NCBI GenBank assembly: GCA_007117945.1
Contig: SKTN01000396.1
Coordinates: 1 to 16,219, forward strand
Origin: Nitriliruptoraceae bacterium
Lineage (GTDB): Bacteria; Actinomycetota; Nitriliruptoria; Nitriliruptorales; Nitriliruptoraceae
Direction of reading: 5' to 3'
Length of the DNA: 16,219 nucleotides
The position numbers and the translations under genes were made by a program. The notes beneath the pieces were generated by a model. That model saw only the letters and a list, made by a program, of their open reading frames with translations. It was not told the DNA's origin and ran no database searches. Within the stretch, counting starts at the first letter, position 1. Each line of letters begins with the position of its first letter. Below are positions 1 through 9,044 of the stretch, piece after piece.

Positions 1-1813
<1,813 letters not shown>

Positions 1814-1821
<8 letters not shown>

Positions 1822-2734
1822 GCGCCGACGCCGGACGCACCGCGTCTGGCTCGCCGGTGGTGCGCTCCTGGCGGTCCTGTTGGGCGCCTGCTCGCCGGCC
1901 GAGGACGAGGTCGTCAGCATCGGCGTCCTGCCCTGGGCGGAGGTCACCGCCACCGCGGAGCTGTGGGCCTTCCTGCTCGAGGCCGAGGGCTACGAGGTGG
2001 AGCTCGTCCGGATCGACACCACCTCACCCGGAGGTATCACCCGCACCGGGGAGGTCAACGTGGTCGACGGGCTGTACGCGCAGCTCGCCGAGGGTGACAT
2101 CGATCTGTGGACCGGGGCATGGCTGCCCCAGACCCACGCCCCGCAGCTCGAGGCGCACGGCGGCGACATCGAGGTGGTGGGCACCTGGTACGAGGGTGCA
2201 CGGCTGACCTGGGCCGTGCCCACGGACAGCGAGCTCACCTCCATCGAGGACCTGGCGGGGCAGGGCGAGGCCTTCGGTGGGGAGATCGTCGGCATCGAGC
2301 CCGGCAGCGGCCACGTGCGGGTCTCCCGTGAGGACGTCCTCCCGGCCTACGGGCTCGAGGAGGAGTACACGCTGACCACCGGCTCCACCAGCGCGATGCT
2401 GGCGGCCCTCGACCGTGCCGTCGCGCTGGACCGTCCGATCGTCGTGACGTTGTGGGAGCCGCACCCGGCCTACGGGCGCTACGAGCTCCGCAACCTCGAC
2501 GACCCCCAGGGCGCCCTCGGTGACCGGGAGCGCATCGACGTCCTGGCTCGCGAGGCCCTCGCGGCGGACCACCCCGAGCTCAGCGAGTGGTTGGGAGCCT
2601 TCCGCCTCGAGGAGGAGGAGCTCGCCTCCCTGCAGGTGGCGCTGGAGGACGCGGCTGCCGGTGCTGAGCGGGCTGCGGTGGCGGCCTGGGTCGAGGAGCA
2701 CCAGCGCCTCGTGGACGGCTGGTTCGGGCGCTGA
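1814..2734 (+). CDS. Glycine betaine-binding lipoprotein, OpuAC/ProX type
   Basis: Extracytoplasmic binding protein of the OpuAC family, which normally delivers betaine, proline betaine or choline to an ABC importer. The ATG at 1814 overlaps the end of the BCCT gene by 8 bp. It gives an Arg-rich n-region, a hydrophobic h-region and a lipobox L23-G24-A25-C26, so the mature protein is a lipid-anchored 281-residue chain. There is no strong Shine-Dalgarno site, so translation is probably coupled to the upstream gene. Family features include PWAE near 40-43, DLWTGAWLPQTH with W99 and W103, GTWYEGA with W125, a GIEPGSG segment, and TLWEPHPAY with W214. These Trp/Tyr residues are the usual source of the aromatic cage around the trimethylammonium group. 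Total length is 306 residues, normal for the family. No OpuAA or OpuAB partner follows; the next gene is convergent. A partnership with the BCCT carrier is inferred. Confidence 0.9.
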
Positions 2735-2789
2735 ACCGTGCCGGCGCCACTTCGTCGGCGCGTCCCCGCCGGTCCCGTGAGGTCGGGGG

Positions 2790-3095
2790 TCAGGGGCGCG
2801 CCGGGTCGTGCACGCCGCACACGCAGGGCGCGGCCTGGCACTTCGGGCAGCCGGTGCCGTAGCGGGCCACCACCTCGGCAGCCAGGTCCACCTCGCACAG
2901 GTCCGCGAGGCTGACCAGCCACGCCAGCACGTCGGTGAACTCGACGACGCGCTCGTCGTGCCCCTCCCGGCGGATCGCCCTGGAGAGCTCGCCGACCTCC
3001 TCGATGAACCAGCCGAAGGTCGCGTCGACGCCACGGGCGCGGTCCTGGGTGCCGTAGGTGGCGCGGATCAGCTCCTGCAGCGTGGACAGTTCCAT
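2790..3095 (-). CDS. MazG-like nucleotide pyrophosphohydrolase with C-terminal Cys motif
   Basis: A 101-residue protein of the all-alpha NTP pyrophosphohydrolase (MazG-like) superfamily, which hydrolyses (d)NTPs to NMP and pyrophosphate, often as house-cleaning of non-canonical nucleotides. The metal-binding signature is E32-E33-x-x-E36 followed by E52-x-x-D55 in the next helix. The C-terminus adds C83-P-K-C86 and C91-V-C93, a probable structural zinc site. I chose the ATG at 3095 because a GGAGGAG ribosome-binding site lies 6-7 bases upstream; the longer frame, opening at 3155, would add a 20-residue leader with no recognisable family match. The gene converges on the betaine-binding lipoprotein gene with a 55-bp gap. 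It lies downstream of tRNA-Pro on the same strand, beyond a strong hairpin. No clear -10 element was seen before it. The substrate cannot be told from sequence. Confidence 0.82.
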   Translation of the reverse strand: MELSTLQELIRATYGTQDRARGVDATFGWFIEEVGELSRAIRREGHDERVVEFTDVLAWLVSLADLCEVDLAAEVVARYGTGCPKCQAAPCVCGVHDPARP

Positions 3096-3160
3096 GCCAC
3101 TCTCCTCCGGGCGGACGACGCAGCTGGTGCCGGTGTGGTGCAGCCTGGCCGACACACGAC

Positions 3161-3189
3161 GGACGCGCGGCCCTTCGGGCCGCGCGTCC
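3161..3189 (-). terminator. GC-rich hairpin after tRNA-Pro
   Basis: The arms at 3161-3172 and 3178-3189 are perfect 12-base complements around a CTTCG loop, with a possible 13th pair. The hairpin starts 11 bases past the tRNA 3' end, in the right place to terminate tRNA-Pro. There is no T-run after it, as is common for actinobacterial terminators. Because the MazG-like gene is on the same strand beyond it, partial read-through is possible. Confidence 0.65.
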
Positions 3190-3200
3190 GCTGCTGCCGC

Positions 3201-3278
3201 TGGTCGGGATGGCCGGATTCGAACCGGCGACCTCCTCGTCCCGAACGAGGCGCGCTAACCAAGCTGCGCTACATCCCG
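3201..3278 (-). tRNA. tRNA-Pro (anticodon CGG), CCA encoded
   Basis: Read on the minus strand, a full cloverleaf folds. The acceptor arm is CGGGATG with CATCCCG, and the D-stem is GCGC with GCGC. The anticodon stem CCTCG/CGAGG encloses the loop TTCGGGA, giving anticodon CGG for proline codon CCG. The T-arm is GCCGG/CCGGC around TTCGAAT. The discriminator is A and the 3' CCA is encoded at 3201-3203. All stems are fully paired and C1 is typical of bacterial tRNA-Pro. The length is 74 nt plus ACCA. CCG should be a heavily used proline codon in this high-GC genome. Confidence 0.97.
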
Positions 3279-3308
3279 GTGGGCGTGCTGCCCGTGAGGG
3301 CGGCGGGG

Positions 3309-3314
3309 AGCGTA
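3309..3314 (-). promoter_or_regulatory. Candidate -10 element for tRNA-Pro
   Basis: TACGCT on the minus strand fits the actinobacterial TANNNT -10 consensus. It would place the start site near 3301, about 23 bases before the mature tRNA 5' end. A weak -35 candidate, TTCGCA, lies 18 bases upstream at 3333-3338. Confidence 0.45.
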
Positions 3315-3363
3315 CACACCGGCCACCGGCCCTGCGAACCGTGGCAGGTGGCACCCGGCCCGT

Positions 3364-4263
3364 TCAGCCCGTGAGCTCGAGGAGGGTGGCCTCGGGTCGG
3401 CAGGCGAAGCGGAACGGCGCGTAGGGGCTGTGACCGAGGCCGGCCGAGACGTGCAGCACCCGCCCGCGGTGGGTCGACAGCCCGCGGGCCTGCTGGAGGG
3501 GCAGGTCGCAGTTGGCCACCAGGGCACCGACCCCCGGCAGCCGGACCTGACCGCCGTGGGTGTGGCCGGCGAGCAGGAGGTCGTGGCCGGCATCGGCGAG
3601 CACATCGAGGGCGCCGAGGTAGGGCGCATGGACCAGGCCGAGGTGCAGGTCGGCCTCCTGCCCGGGTCGTGGGGTGACGACCGCGGGCGAGGGCAGGTTG
3701 GTGGGATCGAGGTGGGGGTCATCGAAGCCGCCGGCAGCCACGCTGCCACCGGGCGTCTCCACCCGGAGCACCTCGCCGCGCAGGGTCCGGTACCCGTACC
3801 CGTGGAGGCGGTCGACGAGCCGTTGGGTGTCCAGCGGAACCCCCCTGCTGCGCCGGTCCGGTTGGGTGAGGTAGCTCCAGGGGGCCTTGAACACCGGCCC
3901 GAACATGTCGTTGCTGCCGAGCACCACCAGCCCCGGGCGGCCCCGGGAGGTCAGCGGGGCCAGCGCCGCCGCCGCGAGGTCCTCCGCGTCCGGTCCCCCG
4001 AGCAGGTCGCCCGTGGCCACCACGAGGTCATGGTCGAGGTCGGCGAGGTCGTGGAGGAAGGCGACCCGGTGCGCCTGGCCGGGGAGCAGGTGCAGATCGG
4101 TGACGTGGAGGATGCGGAGCGGGCCACGCCCACCGCGCAGCACCCCCTCCACCCGAAGCCGGGAGAGCCGGTACCAACGACGTTCCACCAGCGTGCCGTA
4201 GGCCACACAGCCCAGGCCGGTGACGGTGGCGCCGAGGAGGGCGCGACGGGCCGTGGCGCTCAC
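3364..4263 (-). CDS. Calcineurin-like metallophosphoesterase, membrane-anchored (Rv3683-like)
   Basis: A two-metal phosphoesterase, 299 residues. The ordered metal-site motifs are D56-L-H58, G85-D86 with downstream acidic residues, G116-S-N118-D119 (a variant of the usual GNHD box), H212, and G233-H234-T-H236-G-G-Q. The hydrophobic segment at about 9-25 is probably a membrane anchor or uncleaved signal, as in YkoQ/YaeI-type enzymes, some of which act on lipid or cell-envelope phosphates. The GTG start at 4263 overlaps the PBP stop as GTGA, indicating translational coupling. The same PBP-phosphoesterase order occurs, as I recall, in mycobacteria (PonA2-Rv3683). The gene ends the minus-strand operon; tRNA-Pro lies 85 bp further on the same strand. 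The substrate is unknown. An envelope role is inferred only from the coupling to the PBP. Confidence 0.88.
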   Translation of the reverse strand: MSATARRALLGATVTGLGCVAYGTLVERRWYRLSRLRVEGVLRGGRGPLRILHVTDLHLLPGQAHRVAFLHDLADLDHDLVVATGDLLGGPDAEDLAAAALAPLTSRGRPGLVVLGSNDMFGPVFKAPWSYLTQPDRRSRGVPLDTQRLVDRLHGYGYRTLRGEVLRVETPGGSVAAGGFDDPHLDPTNLPSPAVVTPRPGQEADLHLGLVHAPYLGALDVLADAGHDLLLAGHTHGGQVRLPGVGALVANCDLPLQQARGLSTHRGRVLHVSAGLGHSPYAPFRFACRPEATLLELTG

Positions 4264-7067
4264 GCGTCGCCCTGGCCGCCGCCGCGACCCCGTCCCTCCC
4301 CGCGTCCGGGAGCGTTGCCGGAGGCGCCCGCCGCCTGTTCGTCCTCGTCGTCGTCCTCGTCGTCCTCGTCGTTCTCCTCCTCGTCCTCGTCGTCGTCCTC
4401 GTCGCTCTCCTCGTCCTCCGGCTCCTCGGGCTCCTCCGGTTCCGGTGCCGGTACCCCGATCAGGAGCACGATGCGATGCTCGGGGTCGTTGGGATCGACG
4501 GGTGTGCCCACGCCGGGCTCCACGCCGACGACGGTGTCGACGGCACCCTCGTCCTCGACGGGTACCTCCCGGGAGAACAGGTTGCGGTAGCCGGCCCGAC
4601 CGAGGACCTCGGCGGCCTCGGCCTGGGACAGCCCCAGCACGTCAGGGATCCCCGGCGGGGTGCCCGTGCCGTCGGAGATCTCCAGGGTGATGACCGATCC
4701 GAGGGCCTGAGAGGAGCCGGCCTCGGGGGTCTGGCCGACGAAGGTGCCGGCGGGGCGGAAGTCTGACACCGTGGTGGAGGCGAAGCGGAAGCCCGCGGTC
4801 AACGCGATGTCCTCGGCTTCCTCCTCGCTGCTGGCCAGCAGCAGGTCGGGGACCGGCGCCGTGGGCAGCGGGCCCGGGTCGGGGAAGTCCTCGGGTTCGT
4901 AGCGCTCCACGACGGCGGACATGTAGTCGGTCCACAGCGGTGCGGGGATGGTGCCACCGAAGACCTGGCTGTAGCTCTGCCCGGCGATGGTGACGTTACG
5001 CATCAGTTCTGGGTCCGTGCGCACGCACTCCCGCGGGTTCTGTTCCCGCACGCGGTCCTCGCCACAGGCGGCCAGGGCCTGCTCCTCGCTGGCGAAGACC
5101 TGGTCGTTGTTCGGGTAGCCGATCCAGGCGGCGGTGGACAGCTGCCGGATGAAGCCGACGAACCACGCGTCGCGGTTCTCGTTGGTCGAGCCGGTCTTGC
5201 CGCGGGTCGGCCACTCACCGAGGTTGGCACCCGGCGCGGTGCCGCCGTCCTCGACCGGGCCTGCCAGCAGGTCGACGGCACGGTCGGCGATATCGGTCTC
5301 CAGCACCCGCTCGCAGTCACCGTTGTGCTCCCAGATGACGCGGCCGTCCGGCCCCTCGATCCGCTCGATCGGGTAGGGGGGGCAGTACTCGCCGCGGTTG
5401 GCCAGCGTCGCGTACCCGGAGGCCATGGCCAGGGGGGAGACGTCCGTCGCGCCGAGGGAGAGGGGACAGACGACGTCGTCCTCGGGCACGCCGTAGCCGC
5501 TCAGGCGGAAGAAGGTGTCGGCGACCCGCTGTGGTCCGATGTCGCCGATCAGCAGGGCGTGGTAGACGTTGCTGGAGCGGGCCATCGCCTCGTACATGTC
5601 GAGGATGTCGTCACCCCCGGTGTTGCGGGGCTCCCACAGCCCGCTGGAGGTGCTGCCGTCGGCGCATCCCTCGATCGGCTGCGGTCCGCGTGCGTCCAGG
5701 GTGGTACCTGCGGAGATGCCGTCCTCGAGGGCCGCGACGGCGACGAAGGGCTTGAAGGCGGAGCCCGGCTGGCGGCCGGAGGACCCCATCCCCGACACCG
5801 CCGCGTTGACCTTGGTGCGGTCACACAGCAGTTCACCGCTGTCGAGTTCGTCCGCCCACCGGCCGTCCTCGATGCAGCTGCCGAACTCGTAGGGGCCCAG
5901 CGCCAGGGTCCGGATCGCTCCGGTGCCGGGCTCGATGGACACGATCGAACCCATCGGTGCCCGCGCGACCTCCTCCGGACCCGCGTCCTCGGTGAGCAGG
6001 GCACGTCGCAGGGAGGCCTCGGCCTCGTCCTGCATCTCGAGGTCGAGGGTGGTGTGGATGCGCAGCCCCGACTGGAAGACGAAGCGGCGCCGCTCCTCCC
6101 GTGTCGCCCCCATCGTCTCCAGGGCGTCGACCTGGGTCCCGAGTGCCCCGGCCACGTTCTCCTGCACCAGCAGCTGCGCGATCCAGTCGCTCCAGTAGGG
6201 GTTCGAGGGCGCGGGCGGCTCGGAGATCTCCACCTCGAGGGGCTGGTCGATGGCCGCCTGGGCCTGGGCGGGCGTCACGAAGCCGTGCTGGGCCATCTGG
6301 CGCAGGACGATGTTGCGGCGTGCCTCGGCGTTCTCCGGGGAGTTGATCGGGTTGTTGGCCTCGGGTGCCCGCAGGAGCCCGGCCAGCATCGCCGCCTCGC
6401 CCAGGGTGAGGTCGGCGATGTCCTTGGAGAAGTAGCGGTCAGCCGCCGTGCCGAGCCCGTACACGCCCACGCCGAAGTAGCTGCGGTTGAGGTAGCGCTC
6501 GAGGATCTCCTCCTTGGAGAGCTCGTCCTCGAGCTGGATCGCGTAGATCGCCTCCTCGAGCTTGCGGGCGAGGGTCTGCTCGGGGCTGAGGAAGGTCATC
6601 TTCACGTACTGCTGGGTGATGGTGGAGGCACCCGACTCGATCCCGCCGGCGCGGAAGTTGGTCATGGCGGCGCGCGCGATCGCGAGGTGGTTGACGCCCT
6701 CGTGCTCGAAGAAGGCGGCGTCCTCGGTGGCCAGCACCGCGTCGATGGCGACCTGGGGAACGTCGTCCAACGCGACGGGGACCCGGTTCTCCTCGAAGGT
6801 CAGCTCGGCGAGTTCGGTGCCGTCCGAGGCGTAGACGTAGGAGTTCTGGGGCGGGGTGTCGGCTTCACCCAGCGGTGGCACGTCCAGCACGTCCGAGCGC
6901 ACCGCTGCCAGGAGCCGGTCGGCCGCCAGGGCCCCGGGCAGGAACATCGCGCCGATCAGTGCGCCCGTCGCACCCACGATCAGGACGATGAGGACGAGGC
7001 GGGCGACGATCGCGCCGAGGCGGCCCGCCACCTGGAGCCCGAGTGGGGCCGAGCTGTGCTGGTTCAC
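4260..7067 (-). CDS. ponA: Bifunctional class A penicillin-binding protein with two PASTA domains (PonA2-like)
   Basis: Peptidoglycan glycosyltransferase/transpeptidase of 935 residues. The GTG at 7067 is chosen because GAGGT precedes it and it opens directly onto the membrane anchor (about 20-42); the longer frame upstream has no family features. The GT51 domain carries catalytic E115 in ATEDAAFF and the G146-A-S-T-I-T-Q-Q motif. The transpeptidase domain has S436-x-x-K439, S498-S-N500 and K624-T-G-S627. Two PASTA-like repeats follow at about 738-800 and 803-871; these modules are known to bind muropeptides or beta-lactams in some proteins. The last 64 residues are unusual: a run of almost only Glu and Asp, then a short Gly/Arg-rich end. 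The stop overlaps the start of the phosphoesterase gene. It lies 130 bp downstream of the YbjN-like gene, with a possible promoter of its own. Mycobacterial PonA2 is the nearest familiar relative. Confidence 0.95.
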   Translation of the reverse strand: MNQHSSAPLGLQVAGRLGAIVARLVLIVLIVGATGALIGAMFLPGALAADRLLAAVRSDVLDVPPLGEADTPPQNSYVYASDGTELAELTFEENRVPVALDDVPQVAIDAVLATEDAAFFEHEGVNHLAIARAAMTNFRAGGIESGASTITQQYVKMTFLSPEQTLARKLEEAIYAIQLEDELSKEEILERYLNRSYFGVGVYGLGTAADRYFSKDIADLTLGEAAMLAGLLRAPEANNPINSPENAEARRNIVLRQMAQHGFVTPAQAQAAIDQPLEVEISEPPAPSNPYWSDWIAQLLVQENVAGALGTQVDALETMGATREERRRFVFQSGLRIHTTLDLEMQDEAEASLRRALLTEDAGPEEVARAPMGSIVSIEPGTGAIRTLALGPYEFGSCIEDGRWADELDSGELLCDRTKVNAAVSGMGSSGRQPGSAFKPFVAVAALEDGISAGTTLDARGPQPIEGCADGSTSSGLWEPRNTGGDDILDMYEAMARSSNVYHALLIGDIGPQRVADTFFRLSGYGVPEDDVVCPLSLGATDVSPLAMASGYATLANRGEYCPPYPIERIEGPDGRVIWEHNGDCERVLETDIADRAVDLLAGPVEDGGTAPGANLGEWPTRGKTGSTNENRDAWFVGFIRQLSTAAWIGYPNNDQVFASEEQALAACGEDRVREQNPRECVRTDPELMRNVTIAGQSYSQVFGGTIPAPLWTDYMSAVVERYEPEDFPDPGPLPTAPVPDLLLASSEEEAEDIALTAGFRFASTTVSDFRPAGTFVGQTPEAGSSQALGSVITLEISDGTGTPPGIPDVLGLSQAEAAEVLGRAGYRNLFSREVPVEDEGAVDTVVGVEPGVGTPVDPNDPEHRIVLLIGVPAPEPEEPEEPEDEESDEDDDEDEEENDEDDEDDDEDEQAAGASGNAPGRGEGRGRGGGQGDA
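4338..4442. repeat. Low-complexity TCGTCC/TCC tract encoding the acidic PBP tail
   Basis: The tract is made almost entirely of short TCG, TCC and CTC units on the plus strand, read as GAG, GAC and GAA codons in the PBP gene. About 31 of the 35 codons specify Glu or Asp; Pro, Ser and Asn supply most of the rest. Such codon-level repeats can change length by slippage. The unit is a multiple of three, so the frame survives changes. Confidence 0.85.
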
Positions 7068-7171
7068 CCTGGACCTCGGTGGTTGCTGCCGGGGCACCTC
7101 TACGGAGGGTTGGACGTGCCCGAGCGCGGACCGGTTCCGTCGCCGCGCCAGGGATCGACGCGGGACCCGAG

Positions 7172-7177
7172 AGGGTA
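7172..7177 (-). promoter_or_regulatory. Candidate internal -10 element upstream of the PBP gene
   Basis: TACCCT on the minus strand lies in the 130-bp gap between the YbjN-like gene and the PBP gene. It would give a leader of about 95-100 nt. No convincing -35 is visible. It may let the PBP and phosphoesterase be expressed apart from the ATPase genes. Confidence 0.35.
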
Positions 7178-7197
7178 CCCAGCGGCACGGGTGCAGC

Positions 7198-7845
7198 TCA
7201 GAGGTAGCCCCGGGCACCCGGACGGGGGCGTGGCTGCTCGGTCTCCGGGGGCTCCACCTGGCGCTGCACCTCGTTGGGCGCGTCCTGGAAGGTGCGACCG
7301 CCGAAGCGTTCGCGGATCTCATCGTCGAGCCGGGCGGCGGTGGTGGCCACGGCCACCACCGCGGTCTGCAGCTCGGGGAGGTCCAGGGTGCCGCCGAGCA
7401 GGGTGTGCCGCAGCCACACCGCCTGATGTTCGGGCTCGTAGCTGAAGGCGCCGAAGCCCAGGGTGTGGTTGATCGTGAGCAGGAAGTGCCCCAGGTCGGC
7501 ACTGAAGGGCACATCGAGGTTGGTGACGGAGAAGATCCCCACCTGGGGCCCGACGGGGCTGCCCGCCACGGTCACGAACACCCGCGCATCCTCGTGGGTG
7601 AAGGTGATGTTGCCGAAGGCGTCCACCTCGTGGCCGCCGAGGGTGGCGCGCAGCAGCCCGCTGACGTGCTCGCGGAGCTCCTCCGGGTCGAGGAAGACCC
7701 CGGTTCGGCGCGGGGGCCGCGGTCCCGGGTGGCCGTGGCCGAGGGCGGACAACGCTGCACCGGAACCAGCCGGGGGCGCTGTCTGGGCCTCCTCGCGCTC
7801 CTCCTCCTGCGCATCGTCGGCGGTCGGGCCTTCGCTGTCACTCAT
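7198..7845 (-). CDS. YbjN-domain (type III secretion chaperone-like) protein
   Basis: A 215-residue cytoplasmic protein. The first 48 residues or so are disordered and acidic, then Gly/Pro/Arg-rich. A folded domain at about 50-185 carries the alternating strands and helices of YbjN/CesT-like chaperone folds: an opening helix (PEELREHVSGLLRATL), strands around GNITFTHEDARVFVTV and QVGIFSVTNLDVP, a helix near FLLTINHTLGFGAF, then a strand with VWLRHTLLGG. The tail is Pro/Arg-rich. The ATG at 7845 follows a GGAGG site by 6 bases and overlaps the stop of the upstream ATPase gene as ATGA, so the two are probably translated together. YbjN-like domains are thought to bind peptides or partner proteins, which suits a helper of the Get3-like ATPases or the PBP, but no function is proven. 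Assignment is by fold pattern and may be off at the subfamily level. Confidence 0.68.
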   Translation of the reverse strand: MSDSEGPTADDAQEEEREEAQTAPPAGSGAALSALGHGHPGPRPPRRTGVFLDPEELREHVSGLLRATLGGHEVDAFGNITFTHEDARVFVTVAGSPVGPQVGIFSVTNLDVPFSADLGHFLLTINHTLGFGAFSYEPEHQAVWLRHTLLGGTLDLPELQTAVVAVATTAARLDDEIRERFGGRTFQDAPNEVQRQVEPPETEQPRPRPGARGYL

Positions 7846-9044
7846 CGCGTCCTCCCGGTCAGCAGGGTCCCGGCGATGCGCTCCAGGCCGTCGAGGTCGT
7901 GGACGTCGCCGCCGAGCAGGGGCACCTCCACCAGCGCGGGTACCTCGACACCGAACAGTCCCGCCGCGACGTCGCGCCGCTGCCGGGCGGCCAGGTTGCG
8001 CACGTCACCGAGCAGTTGCAGGGCGCCGGCCAGGGCGAGCTCGTCGCTGCTGCCGGGTTCGAGGTGCTCGGGTGCGTCGGGGTCCACGCCCCCCGCCTCC
8101 TGCAGGCTGCGCACCGCCCGGGTGAGCCCGGCGTCGGAGGGATCGCGGGGCACCTCCGGACGAATCCGGTTGACCACGACCCCGGCGGCGTGCAGGCCCT
8201 CCTGCTCGAGGCGTTCGAGGAAGAAGCGGGCCTCGCGCAGCGGGGGTGGCTCCGCGGAGGTGACCACCACGAAGCGCGAACGCGGGTCGCGCAGCAGGGC
8301 GAGGACCTCCTCGGCGCGCTGCTTGAAGCCGTCGTACATGCCCTCGAAGTCGCGGAAGAAGTCGGCGAGGTCCTGGAGCAGTTCCATGCCCGTGACGCGG
8401 CCCGCCACGCGCATGAAGGCGGTCGCCCCCGCGCCCACGACCTTGCCGATACCGCGGCCGGCCGCCACCCCGGGCTTGAGCAGCAGCTTGAGCAGCCGCC
8501 CCTCGAGGAAGGAGGTCATGCGCTTGGGGGCGTCGAGGAAGTCGAGGGCGGAGCGGGTCGGTGGGGTGTCGATGACCAGCAGGTCGAAGGCGCCCTCCTC
8601 GTGGAGCTCGTGCAGCCGCTCCATCGCCATGTACTCCTGGGTGCCCGACAGGGTGGAGGACAGCTGGCGGTAGATGCGGTTCGAGGTGATCGCCGCGGCC
8701 TCCTCGGGGCTGGTGGCGTGGCGCTCGATCAACCGGTCGAAGGTGGTCTGCATGTCCAGCATCATCGCCCACAGCTCGCCGCCGGATGCCAGCTGCTCAG
8801 GCGGCAGCGCCACCTGTGTGGGGGCGTCGTCGAGCCCGTCCAGCCCCATCGCCTGGGCGAGGCGTCGTGCCGGGTCGATCGTCAGGACCAGCGCGCGACG
8901 TCCCTGCTGCGCGGCGGCGAGCCCCAGGGCGGCGGCCGTGGTGGTCTTGCCGACCCCGCCGGCACCGGTGGTCACGAGGATGTGGGCGTCGCTGATCGCC
9001 TCGGCCAGCGAGTCCTGGGCTGCCTGCTGGCGCGTCGGGGTCAT
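7842..9044 (-). CDS. ArsA/Get3-family ATPase, second subunit (Rv3680-like, BagB)
   Basis: A 400-residue SIMIBI-class ATPase. The P-loop is G27-A28-G-G-V-G-K33-T-T. It lacks the signature lysine at position 28 that marks deviant Walker A motifs and is present in its neighbour. Other family marks are the LTIDPARRLAQAMG segment, GTQEYMAMERLHEL, the switch/Walker B region VIDTPPTRSALDFLDAPKRM and a VVVNR motif. A middle region rich in Leu, Gly and Phe (about 180-240) corresponds to the client-binding helical part of Get3. This architecture matches my memory of mycobacterial Rv3680, which pairs with Rv3679 as a Get3-like heterodimer. Its ATG overlaps the stop of the partner gene and its stop overlaps the YbjN-like start, both as ATGA. 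Arsenite export is unlikely, since no ArsB or ArsD is present and no metal-binding cysteines are seen. The client is unknown. Confidence 0.88.
   Translation of the reverse strand: MTPTRQQAAQDSLAEAISDAHILVTTGAGGVGKTTTAAALGLAAAQQGRRALVLTIDPARRLAQAMGLDGLDDAPTQVALPPEQLASGGELWAMMLDMQTTFDRLIERHATSPEEAAAITSNRIYRQLSSTLSGTQEYMAMERLHELHEEGAFDLLVIDTPPTRSALDFLDAPKRMTSFLEGRLLKLLLKPGVAAGRGIGKVVGAGATAFMRVAGRVTGMELLQDLADFFRDFEGMYDGFKQRAEEVLALLRDPRSRFVVVTSAEPPPLREARFFLERLEQEGLHAAGVVVNRIRPEVPRDPSDAGLTRAVRSLQEAGGVDPDAPEHLEPGSSDELALAGALQLLGDVRNLAARQRRDVAAGLFGVEVPALVEVPLLGGDVHDLDGLERIAGTLLTGRTR

Noticed and set aside
2735..2789. Bidirectional terminator between the convergent lipoprotein and MazG-like genes.
   Set aside because: No stem longer than a few imperfect pairs could be found in the 55-bp gap.
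4338..4442. CRISPR-like or satellite repeat.
   Set aside because: The repetition is explained by Glu/Asp codons in the PBP tail; there are no spacers or constant repeats.
5325..7445. A 706-codon plus-strand open frame opposite the PBP gene.
   Set aside because: It is a shadow of the PBP reading frame, with Gly/Val/Leu/Glu-biased translation and no recognisable domain.
7068..7514. N-terminal extension of the PBP frame by 149 codons.
   Set aside because: It overlaps the YbjN-like gene in another frame; the GTG at 7067 has a ribosome-binding site and sits just before the membrane anchor.
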